From positions 11,634,906 through 11,698,905 of the forward strand of contig JAPFBE010000002.1 in assembly GCA_034336665.1 (NCBI GenBank): a DNA stretch of 64,000 nt. Reading direction: 5' to 3'. Of this stretch, positions 25,347-36,100 are shown piece after piece (the first letter of the stretch is position 1; each line of letters begins with the position of its first letter). Source of the DNA: Luscinia megarhynchos (Eukaryota > Chordata > Aves > Passeriformes > Turdidae). The notes under the pieces are model-generated. The model saw only the letters and a program-made list of their open reading frames with translations, was not told where the DNA came from and did no database searches. A program made the translations under genes and the position numbers.

Positions 25347-25964
25347 CCCATGGGGATCCATGGGGGATGCAGAGATCCACCCACAGCCCATGGGGATCCA
25401 TGGGGGATGCAGAGATCCACCCACAGCCCATGGGATCCATGGGGGATGCAGAGATCCACCCACAGCCCGTGGGATCCATGGGGGATGCAGAGATCCACCC
25501 ACAGCCCATGGGGATCCATGGGGGATGCAGAGATCCACCCACAGCCCATGGGGGATCCAGGGGGGATGCAGAGATCCACCCACAGCCCATGGGATCCACG
25601 GGGGATGCAGAGATCCACCCACAGCCCATGGGATCCATGGGGGGATGCAGAGATCCACCCACAGCCCATGGGGATCCATGGGGGATGCAGAGATCCACCC
25701 ACAGCCCATGGGGATCCATGGGGGATGCAGAGATCCACCCACAGCCCATGGGATCCACGGGGGATGCAGAGATCCACCCACAGCCCATGGGGATCCATGG
25801 GGGATGCAGAGATCCACCCACAGCCCATGGGGGATGCAGAGATCCACCCACAGCCCATGGGGATCCATGGGGGATGCAGAGATCCACCCACAGCCCATGG
25901 GGATCCATGGGGGATGCAGAGATCCACCCACAGCCCATGGGGGGATGCAGAGATCCACCCACAG
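25347..25964. repeat. 16-copy, 40-bp minisatellite inside the LTR
   Basis: There are sixteen consecutive copies of a unit beginning CCCATGGGGATCCATGGGGG and ending GATCCACCCACAG. By hand count most copies are 39-41 bp; copies at 25824-25853 and 25934-25964 are short (30 and 31 bp) because the GGATCCATG part is missing. Variation is mostly one G more or less and a few T/C changes, so copies are nearly identical and the array expanded recently. Bird LTRs of this type usually hold only a few diverged copies of this tract. The unit lacks stop codons in several frames on both strands, which produces apparent proteins of 215-316 residues that are not real. Confidence 0.95.
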
Positions 25965-26415
25965 CCCATGGGGAGGTGCCCACACTGGAGCAGGTGATGC
26001 CTGGAGGAGTCTGTGATCCAGTGGGAGACCCAGTGGAGAGAGGGTCCCTGCTGCCAGGCTGGAGCAGCCTGTTCTTGGAGCACTGCACCCCATGGAAGAG
26101 TGACCCACATCACAGCAGTTTTGGGAGGACTTTGTGCCCGTGGGAGGAGCTCACATTGCAGTAGGGCTGCTGCTCATGAGATTGCAAGCATGCTGGAGTT
26201 CACAGAGAACTGTGTCCCATGGAGGGACCCCATGGTCTCATAGGGGAGGGATCCCTATCTCCCAGAGCAGTGGACAAAAATCTCGGTGATGAACTGACCA
26301 AAATCCCCATGCCCTGTCTCCCTGCACGGTCAGTGGGAAGTAGGGATGGGCTGGGGGGAAAAAGTGTTTTAAGGACTTATTTTACTTCTCATTATTCTCC
26401 ATTAATTTTGTTAGT

Positions 26416-26421
26416 AATAAA
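26416..26421 (+). terminator. LTR polyadenylation signal AATAAA
   Basis: A canonical AATAAA lies about 180 bp before the right end of the LTR, as expected between R and U5 in this family. It supports the plus orientation. Confidence 0.55.
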
Positions 26422-26594
26422 TTCACTTTGCAACTTAATTTGAGCCTGTTTTGCCCTTGAAGTGTTTTCTCCCTTGCCTTATCTCAACTCACGAATGTTT
26501 GTTTTTTTTCTCTCCTCTGCCAAGCTGTGGCAGGTGAGGGTGAGCGAGTGACTCTTGTGGGTGCCTGGCATTGGGCCAGTGTCAAACTACAACA

Positions 26595-26612
26595 GATAGA
26601 TAGATTAGATAG

Positions 26613-26675
<63 letters not shown>

Positions 26676-26693
26676 GGATGGATAGATAGATAG
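26595..26693. repeat. (GATA)n microsatellite, right half
   Basis: GATA units resume directly after the LTR end, with early interruptions (GATTAGATAGGATA) and two GATG units near the right end. Degenerate GATA/TATC-like sequence continues to about 26830. Together with 24809-24940 it formed one array before the LTR inserted. Confidence 0.9.
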
Positions 26694-26830
26694 TCTGTAT
26701 CCTGATGACTTTAACTAACTAGATAGACAAATACAGATATCTGTAACGGAGACAGCTAGTTAGATACCTGTGTATCTATCTACTAGGAGGACAAAATCCC
26801 TATCTACACCAGTCTCTACCTACACATAGG

Positions 26831-29800
26831 CACAACAGGTAATTAGGTAGCTGTATATCCACATTGCATGCACTTAACACCATCATCAACACTAATTGGA
26901 GATGTGCGTGCAGATGTGACTGCAGAAGTAATAACTTGCTGTAAGTGCTGGAAAATGGAATTCCTTGCAACATTCACAGGCAGGACGCTGTTTTCATTCT
27001 CCTTAAAACAAATACATCAAAACAGTGGATTATTTATTTAATATGGCTTTGACAAGGAAATAGTGACCTTCAGTACACTGTTGGGACAGACTTTCGGTGT
27101 AAAAACAGAATACTCTTTAAAGAGTTATTGGTGCAAAACAATCCTAAAGCATATCTAAAATATTATCCACAGCTGGCTCAGCAAATGTGCACACAGATAC
27201 AATTCATAATGAATTCTGTGGTTTACTGCACATGTTCCAGGCATGCACTGTCTCCTCCCTCTGCTAATTTGCTTGATTGTCCTCTTCTTTGTGTAGAAAA
27301 AAACATCTGATCAACATAATCTTCACACTGGCTTTGTAGCTGAAACCCTTTGGGCTTCAGAAAGCAGTTTCCCTGTTTAGCCTGAATACAGTTTTATCTT
27401 TTCACTATCATGCTATCATGCTGCAGTGCTTATTTCTTACTGCTCTTGTTCTTCACTGTTGTGAAGAATAATGGTATGCACTTTGTATGCTTGTGGTGGG
27501 ACTGCAAACAGCCCTCTTAACCTGCTCTCTCCAAGTCTGAATGGCTTAAGTCCACAAAGAGCACATGTAAAATAGTTACTATCTTTTCTTGAGCATTTCT
27601 CTGCTGTTAGATTCTTGTGTCAGGCAGTGGCAAGGAGGAGCAGAGCAGGGGGAGCAGAGGGTGAGCCAGGCTGGCAGGACTCAGCCCTACCATACCTGAG
27701 CAAGGTGGCCACAGGAAGCTGCACTCCAGCCAGCTCCTGGGAGGCTGGGCAATGTCCCTGCCCTGCAAGGTGGCCACAGAGAACCACATGCATGGTGCAC
27801 TCAGAAAGCCCATGGGGTTTACAACACAGTCCCTCAGTGACAGGTGACAATCCTGCAATGGCACACCCTCCAAGAAAAATCCCTTTATGCTCAGATCTTG
27901 TGCTGTGTACTGCAGTTGCAGTATTCTAAAATATCATCTGCATGATGCCTTCTCTTGGAAAGTAAAACCATTCAATGCCACTGAAATAAGGATGAATCTC
28001 TAAACAGTTTTATGACATTTTTATACTCCATCCTTCTTTTTTAGTTTTTATGACACTGGGCAGCTGAAGCAGGCTTGCTCTAAGCCCCACATGGCTGCTC
28101 TGTGTTCACCTTCCCTCCCCACAATGGGGTGACTTGGCTTTCCTTCCCAGTCCTTAACTCTCAAATTTAATAGGTCTCCTTTCTTTGAAAATTGCAGTGG
28201 TTTGGCCTTGCTTAGCTACAAAAATAGCAGTGCCTGACTGGGTGACCTTGAGGGGAGCTGGCTGACTTCTTACCAATATAGAGTCTATTACCTCCCTTAC
28301 TTGGGCAGTGTGGAAAGTCAGAGGCATTTTTAATTTTGAACTAGCCAACATGATGAGTCAGTTATTACTTCTTGTAATAAAGCAAGTTTTGCAAGGTCAT
28401 TCTGAAGGAGGAAAATTAAATTGTTCATGTCATGAGTGCATTTGCACCCATCCCATATTGAACTCAGCTAAACATTTATTTTCATAGGTATAATATTGAA
28501 TAACTGTGTTATTTTCGGCTCCCCTTTTGTACATTGAAGTGTGGCTTTTGGAAAGAAATTGAAGAATAAACATTCTGCAATGCATTGGATATTTTAAACT
28601 AAAAATTAACAAAAGCCTTGGAAAGTTGGAATTTTTTGTGGGGCTCAGATATAATTTCTAATTGTTTGCAAGAAATGATGTGTATATGGGAATTTTATAT
28701 CAAGAATACTTGTAGATTAGATAACATATAATATATCAGGTAACTAAATGTGATCCATGTAGTGTCATTTATAAAAAGCAGATCTCTTTGCTAATCTACT
28801 TCATTGACTGAACAAAAATGTTTTTCAACTAACTAAATAAAAAAAATTGTTGGTGGATTCCTCTAGTCCTCCATAGACATGGTGCATGATAAGTGTTAGT
28901 GAGAGAGGATGAAGGACAAAGGCTGGACAGTCAGAAATGCAGGAGCAGTAAAAAACACCCATCCCTCCCTATGTAAGAAAGACTGTACACTCACCCTCTA
29001 AGGCTGACTGGAAATGAGTTCCATCCATTTGTTTAATGAAGCCTCAAGAACAAAGATATGCAAGTTTAATTTAACTAATTGAAAACCTCAATAAAAAGTA
29101 TAGCAATGATCTAGTTTGGAGGGCAGTAATCAATATGCAGGATCAGCCAGAGTATAGCCAAAGATACCATCAAAACCTACTGAAGATATGGAAACTCCAG
29201 GGAATATTTCCAAGAGAGTTTGGATAATGCCTTGTGGTATTTGTCTGTAACTTAGGAAAGATTAGTGTGCAATTATCAACAAATTAGTCTCTTATTAATA
29301 AATTATGCTTTAGAATGGTAAAGTCTGAGCTTGACCTCTGTGTTCTTTCCCTGGTATGGAGGAAGAAGGAAGGAAAACCCATTTTTGTTAATAGGCATGG
29401 GCTATTGACAAGTCACCCTGTAGGCTTTAATTCTCCCCCAAAACTTCCACAGTTAAAGCTGAATATATATGATGGATTGAGGTTAAGTGACTGTGGTATA
29501 AATATTTATACTACACATTCACATTATACATTTTTTATATAGTACATGGGCAAAATGTCCCAATAAAGAACATTTTGCTATAAGATGCCATGAAAGCCTT
29601 AGAAGTGTAACTTTTCTCCAAGTTTTCTCCAAGTCCAGTGTGGCTTCTACATCCATATAATATCTCTAGTTTATGTTAACCATCCCGTTAAATTCATCAA
29701 TGTTGATGACCATGACTTTGGACTTGAAAATAAGGTGGAGAAACTTTGTCAAAGAGAGAAGCAAACTGTATGTGAATGGAGAAATTCATCATAATGTCAC

Positions 29801-32754
29801 TGAATACCTGGGGTGTGGAGTTCAAGAAGATTTTTATTACATTATTTTTTATTTTTACTGAACGCTGATCAGACTTAAGCTCAACCAATCTCATTGTGAT
29901 GTCCATTCAAGCAGTGAGTAGTGACAATGCTACTTCATAAGCACTTTTTTTATAGGTTTTGTGCTGCTGCCTGTTAACATGCAGCTTTTGGAGGCTGTCA
30001 GCTCTGTTGGTACATATTGCACAGCATCCAGAGCTGTGAGACTGCAACTGAAGCCACAGCAGAGAGATGTCTTGGGAATTCCAGCACCAGGAAGCATGTG
30101 TCTGCTTACAGGATGATGTAGGCTGCATCATGGGAGACACTGCCATGTCACTGTCAGAAGAACTGGGGCAGATCCCTTCTGCTGCTGAGGTGTCCTTAGA
30201 AATGTGAGATTTTCAGCAACAATAAGTGAGGATCTTTCACAGCTGCAAAATACCAAGAAGTCACACAAGCAGAAAAAATGCAATAGAGTAGCAAAACTGC
30301 AGATGCACAGAACTTGTTCTTTCCAGTTAGCTATGCTGGGAAATCCTGTAGCAGATGTCAAATATGGGGGGGAAAAAATCCTTCAGGTTAAGAGTCACAG
30401 TCTCACCCCAGCCACCACTTTGAGTGGGTGTCTGACTGCTGGGCAGCAGGGACAAGGGACAGGCAGCCACAGAGAGCTGCTGGGCAGGGATGCCACTGAA
30501 GGAGTCAGGAGTGGCTGGGACGTGACTCCAGTTCAGCCATACCACCTAAGCATGGTGGGAGTCAGCAGAAATGGGTGGTCACATGCTGGTTAATTTTTCT
30601 TGGATGCCATAAAGTAGTATGGAGCAATTCTGACTCTTACAAAATAAACTAGAAGGAGATTTTAAATGTATATCAGAGGAGGAACAGGAATGGAAGGTAC
30701 ATTTCCAGTACTGTTTAAAAAAATTAAGGGAATAAGACCCTAGTTGTACCATAGACTTTTTTTCCTCACAGCTGAAAAAAAAGAGAGAACTTTTTGTTTA
30801 TTTGGGCTTTTTTTAACCATGGGAAAGACAGGTGATGGGAGCTAAGCAGGAATGGGATGTGTCTCCTCTGCACCTCCATGCATGGCTCCAGAGAGCAGCT
30901 CCAGCTGCTGGCAGGTAATGGACCATTCCCTCTTGACCACAGGATGTGCCTGCCCACAGGCAGGAGCAAAACTCTTCCATGTAATTTCTGATATTTCCCT
31001 CACACAGAGCCCCTTTCTTATCGGAGTCTGCAGTTACTGTTTTTCTTTCTGATTAAAATATGCTCTTGGGAATTCAGGCTATTTGTGCTGTGCTCTTAGT
31101 AACCTTTCTGCTGCATGGTGGGGGTGAAATGTCAAGACTGATAAATACCATGAAGTGAACCCCCAAAAGACAGGCTTGGATACTGCATCATTCTTTTTGC
31201 CAGCCAGGGGAGTTTGGCAAACCCTCAGAGAATCAGTTCCTACAAATTCACTACAACTTATATAAGTATGCATGCATGTGTGCTTGTCCAATGTTAGATC
31301 TATTTCTTTAAAAAAATCTGAAAATCACATGTTCCTTCCTTTAAATTAGGTGCATTTGTAAGAACCACAGATTGTAAGGATTTTTTTTTCCTGTATTGCT
31401 AAGATTGTTTTCATACTGGCATTAAAAGTGTAATATATTCTCAAAAATTTAACCATTTTTTCTCAGCACTGTAATTTCCAAATTAATGTGGATGATATAT
31501 TTATTCTAGTAAAGGCAAATATTTTATTGCCTGTTAAAATTTAACATTTTTTCTGCTTTTTAGTGGGAAAATTAGAGAAGCTAAGAGATGTGGAAGACAG
31601 GGAAAAACTGATGAGTGAAGGAAAAACAATGGAGTGGGAATGAAAAACAAACATAACTTAATTGTGACTTAGAAAAATAAAAAGATAATCTTATTGAAAT
31701 TCAGAGGGCTGTATATAAAACTGAGAAACCTGGCTGAAATGATGAGTTCATATCATGCTACTAATTGCATTATAACTGTAGGGCTGTAATGCACCTGGGG
31801 TTTATTTTGGTTTTGTTTTCTTTGCTTAGCAATGAAATTAAGTGGGTGTGATCACTTGTTGGACGTGGCTTCTCCTTTGTCTGTCTTACTTAGCATATAA
31901 AAATAATTTTCAGCAGGAGCCACAGCTTTGGGAAACTTGCATCATTTACCCATCTCCAGGATATGAATAAAACATTGAGAACAAGCTTTATGGAGATTAG
32001 GCATCATTGTTTAATGCAATAGTCTGGTTGGAAAGTCTTTGGATATAACTACAGGCTGTTAAGTCAGTTCAGATCATATAGTCCATAAAATATTGGTAAA
32101 GGCATTGAGAACATGGCCATTTTTAGAAAGGTGCATAGCTTCTTCAAAGGGAAGTAGCCTGATCAAACTCTTGGAGGGTGCAGTGATCTTGTCAATGAGC
32201 ACACAGATAAAGGATTTCCTTGGGGGCATAACGTGGAGTTTCCAAAATTCCTTAAGGTTCACAGCCAGAAGTTATTATGGCAGCTTTTGGAAGAGAGAAA
32301 CCTGGTAAAAGGACAGAAAATATGACTTTTTGACACGGATGAATCACTAGTTTGTTCCCTCCCTGTTTTATTCAGGACCTTCTTCAGCGATGTGGTGGTG
32401 AGAGTTCACTGTGCAGTCTCCAAGGCTGCAGTTGGCAGTAAGATCTCTCAGCCAGCTATGTGCCATCCCAATGGTAAGGAACTTCCCAAGGACCTCAGAA
32501 AAGTAAGTGTGGGGGTAAAAGGGGAGGGCAAAGAAGTACTGATCCAGATAAATATGAGCAATTGCCTCTGGAAATGAAATGATCTAGATCTGTCTACTGC
32601 ATGGGGTTAAACACAGAGATGACAGTGATGGCTCAGGAAAGAGTTTTTAGTTGCTGCTGAAGTTATCAGCTCAGCATGCAGTAGCAGCCAAAAAAAAAAA
32701 AAAAGCTGGGTGTTGTCAGGAAGGAAGAAGGAGGAAAGTATATAAAAGCTCGAT
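26831..32754. other. Non-coding stretch, no gene seen
   Basis: No supportable gene. A GC-richer block at 27600-27850 holds a 15-bp direct repeat (27700-27714 and 27765-27779). A perfect 11-bp tandem doublet lies at 29612-29633. Another GC-richer patch is at 30380-30600. The opposite-strand frames at 32074-32308 overlap and neither has a known domain. A 15-A run is at about 32690-32704. Confidence 0.7.
29612..29633. repeat. 11-bp tandem duplication
   Basis: TTTTCTCCAAG occurs twice in direct succession. It is a small local duplication. Confidence 0.7.
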
Positions 32755-33165
32755 GGGCTTCATGCAGTGTGTACTTCTGATCTCCAGAACTCAAGAAGGA
32801 TATTGTGCAGCTGGTGTGGAGAAGGACAACAAAATGTTCAAGGAATTTGCAGCAGCTACTTTACCACAACACTGTAAAAAGTTTGGGACTGTCCAGCTTG
32901 AACAGACAGCTGGGTTAGGGGAGAAATATCAAGGTCTTTGAAATCCTGAAAGTCAGTGGGTAAGTCAGATGCAAAACTTCTCTCTGCCACACTCTGCAAT
33001 GACTGGACTTGAGAGCATTTGAAGCTGATAGGAGATTGGTTTCAAACAGGTGAAAGGGTGTCTTCACACAGGGCATTTTGAGCTTCACAACCTTTTGCCA
33101 CTTGAAGCAGTGGATTTGGTTTGGAAAAGAATTAGGGAAATTAATGGGCAGCACATCTGCACTAA
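32755..33165 (+). mobile_element. Ancient CR1-type LINE 3' fragment
   Basis: The plus strand follows the 3' part of amniote CR1/L3-type LINEs in order: CTGATCTCCAGAACTCAAGAAG (32778 on), GACAACAAAATG, TTTGGGACTGTCCAGCTTG (about 32882-32900), CTTCACACAGGGCA (about 33062-33075) and a degenerate TGCCAC..GAAGCAGTGG (33097-33112). Divergence is high and small gaps are scattered, so this is an old, long-dead copy. The 5' end is truncated and no open reading frame persists. The match is from memory of the family; the exact subfamily is not assigned and the boundaries are approximate. Confidence 0.7.
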
Positions 33166-36100
33166 GACCTGAGTGAAGCAGACATGAATATGTCCTGGAA
33201 CGTCCTTAAAACTGTCCTTCAGGATGCTTGGGGAGCATGAGAAAAACAGACCACAAAACATGGCCAAGCTCACTTATTTTTCCCTAAATTGCACTGTCTT
33301 TTTGATGGTGTTTGATATCATTAGCTTTACCCAGCAGTACTTTTATTTTCTTAGAAATAAAAATGGCAACATTTAATTGGGATGCAAAGAATTATTCAGT
33401 TGCTCTGCTATTCTTCTGGACTAATGGCCCTCAGTTTTAATGTCAGACTTGAAATTATTGTAGAAAAAAATATGTTAACTTTGTGCATTATCAAGAAACA
33501 ATATTTCCATGTTCTTTATATCAAATAATTCTTCCCAGATGTTTCTGTGAGATTTTTCCAATCCAAGGCCACATCAAATTTCATTTGGAATATTAGTCCC
33601 TTCTGGTTTTGAATGAAGCTCAGAATTAAAATCCAAGGAGATTCAAAGATTGAGCTTTTCCTTCAACCTTGAAATTCAAGGACAAGAGGTACTCAGTTTT
33701 AAGGCTATAATTCAGACTAGTTTCCAATGAACTGCTTCCAGTCCTTCTTAAAAGTGAATCAAATATATTTTAACACAAAATCCACTCTCATTCAAAACCA
33801 CTTTTACTCATTTATTTTTCAATTAGCAGAAAGAGAAACACTATGCAAGCAAATGCACTGATGGCATAGCAACCACAACAAGAGCTAAGGTTTATTACAC
33901 TATCCCAGCATTTCATAACAGAAGTTTTCTCTTGCTCCTATTCATTCTTGCAGCAAAACTCACAAAGCCATTTACAAGTACAGAACAGGGTCTTGAGCTG
34001 CTAGTAAAGTTGAGACAACAGGAAAAGAGATGTGAGGAAGATACCAAGGTGTTTTTGAGAACATTTATTCAGCAGCTCGTGGGAAAACTCAATACAAAAT
34101 CAGCATAGGAAAACTTGCATGAGGATTTAAATGTATCAGAAAAGATGATTTGAAGGAGAGGATGAATTGTGGGGCATCTTGGAAGTTTAACCAAGGGTAT
34201 CATGGAGAGAAGGAAGCCACAGGAAGAATGTCAAGTTTGATGCAGTCAATCCCACAAGCTAGGAGAAGGGACAGCCACTTTCTAGGGAGGTGAGACTGCT
34301 TTGTTAAGGGCAAGGGAAGGAGCACTGCAATATTCAAGATGGAGAATGAGAATTTCTGCTCTGAAGGAAGGCTTTAAGAGCTTTTAAGCAGAAACTATTG
34401 ACAACATTTATCAAGGCAGAGCCAAGATGAGAGCCTTTATCAAGAGAGCCTAGAGATTGCTCAGCAGGAAGCTTGAATGATAGATGTTCTGCAGAGGAAG
34501 CAAAAACAGGCCAGTGGTAATGATGGTTTCTTTAGGGATGATGGAAGGTGACCTAAGGAGAGCTGGAAGGAGAAATCAGGAGATTTTTGCAGTAATGCTG
34601 AACTTGGGCTGGTGCAGCACATCCCCAAAGAAGAATTAAGGACACCAACTGAGACATAGACTAGCATATTTGAGGTATTTCCTGTTTAAATATGTTTGCT
34701 TTTGGCAAACTAAGCTATGTTAACATAATGATGTAGGAAATGTTTTGCACAAATCCTTAAATTCCCATCTTCCTATCACTCACTTTTAACTCTTTGCTGA
34801 CGTGCTGTTTACAGCCCTGACTCTTCAGGATGTTCTCAAAGCTTCACACCTCAAAGTGTTGGAGATGCAGCTCAGGAAAACAGGTGTCAATAGTTTCCAG
34901 AGGATTTTAAAAATACCATGCAGTTCCTCAATGGAGCAAATGTTTAATGTACACAGAAAATACTGTAAACTGAAACATTTAAATTGTGTTTTGAATATCC
35001 TCAAGAAATTTTAAACAAAATTTACTAGAGCATTTGTTTGCATTTCTTATGCAGTCTGCCCCTCTCTGTTGCTGTCTTATAACCAAACATAAAGTTTATG
35101 AGCACTCTTTATTACATACAAAGGCATCTTCTCATCTTGTTCCCAAGGCAGTTCTTGAAATTTATGGCATAACCACGGTGTGTGTGTGGAAATGTCACCC
35201 ATGCTTAGAGTCTGAGAAGACTGTCCCTGACACAGCATTTCCTCACTGCTCACTAGCTTTCTGAAGTCTGTCAGGAACTTTCTGGGGTGTCTGACTGTTC
35301 TCCCAGCATTTTTTTTTTCTAAACTGAAACTGATAAAATTCTGGGACTTGGCCCTGCCAGGAGACATATCTCTTGGTTCATAATCTGTCAGGCTCAGAGC
35401 AGGCCTTAACTTTCAATTTTACAAAGAATTTCTCATTGAACAGCTATGGATGACCTGCCAGATGGCTTTCCCACAATGGAAAGTTTTTTAAAGCTTCAGA
35501 GAGCATATTTAGTAAGTGCCATATTCTATGTCTACACATTTCTGTGTAATCTACCCAAGTTGCTCTATCCCACAGTTTTCAAATATTTGGAGATCAAATT
35601 AGATTCCATATACTGTTCACTGGCTTGTTTCCATTTTCTCGAGACAGAAAGAGCAAGTGTGGCAATGCAGGATATGTGACTTTTCCTCCAGTTTTTCAAA
35701 ACTTGGCATGTTCATATTTGCCCTACTCTCTGACAGATGCAGGCCCATGGACCTTCCACCATCATACGAGTGTTCATGGATCTGAAGTCTCATTTCAGTG
35801 TAGAAAGGGTGATTTTCCTTTGCATTTGCAGTGGAATATATTCACCCCTGAGTGAGAAATAAAGTGTTATCTTCCTTTTCTTCATTTTTTTGTCTCTTGA
35901 TCCAGGTAAGTGAAACTTGGGCTGCATCAGTGCGTGGAAAAATGGAAAAGTTGCATTACATCCATGATGTTTTATCTGATAAGTAATTTACTATAGTTCT
36001 TCCACCCTTGGCCCTTCTCATTTTTGGGGTCAAATTAAAAACAGACCCTTCATCAGCATGGTTAAGACTTGCAACCTTGAAACGACAGGATAAAGCTGTC

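Larger units (their letters stand above)
24940..26594 (+). mobile_element. Solo LTR of an ERVL-like endogenous retrovirus
   Basis: About 1.65 kb lies between the two GATA arrays. It begins AGTATTGGGTCC (probably TG-type, first base changed) and ends CAAACTACAACA. I recognise the general plan from bird ERVL-type LTRs: a CCAAT box, a CATATTTAAGG TATA-like site, a GC-rich tract of CATGGGGATCC units, AATAAA at 26416-26421, and a right end with CTCACGAATG and CTGGCATTGGG. No gag, pol or env sequence is attached, so it is a solo LTR formed by recombination. Both flanks carry GATAG (24935-24939 and 26595-26599), consistent with a 5-bp target duplication but uninformative because the site itself is GATA repeat. 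The plus orientation follows from the TATA to poly(A) order. Confidence 0.8.

Noticed and set aside
25150..26164. Six overlapping reading frames of 215-316 codons with repeated WISASP/GDAEIHPQP-like peptides
   Set aside because: They are translations of the 40-bp minisatellite in all frames and both strands; the unit simply lacks stop codons.
32074..32308. Overlapping plus and minus frames that look protein-like
   Set aside because: The two strands cannot both be coding here; neither shows a known domain, and the region lies beside an old LINE fragment.
32376..32473. Possible 98-bp exon bounded by a pyrimidine-rich TTTTATTCAG acceptor and an AATG/GTAAGG donor
   Set aside because: Splice-like motifs are frequent by chance, the short open frame has no recognised protein, and no neighbouring exon was found.
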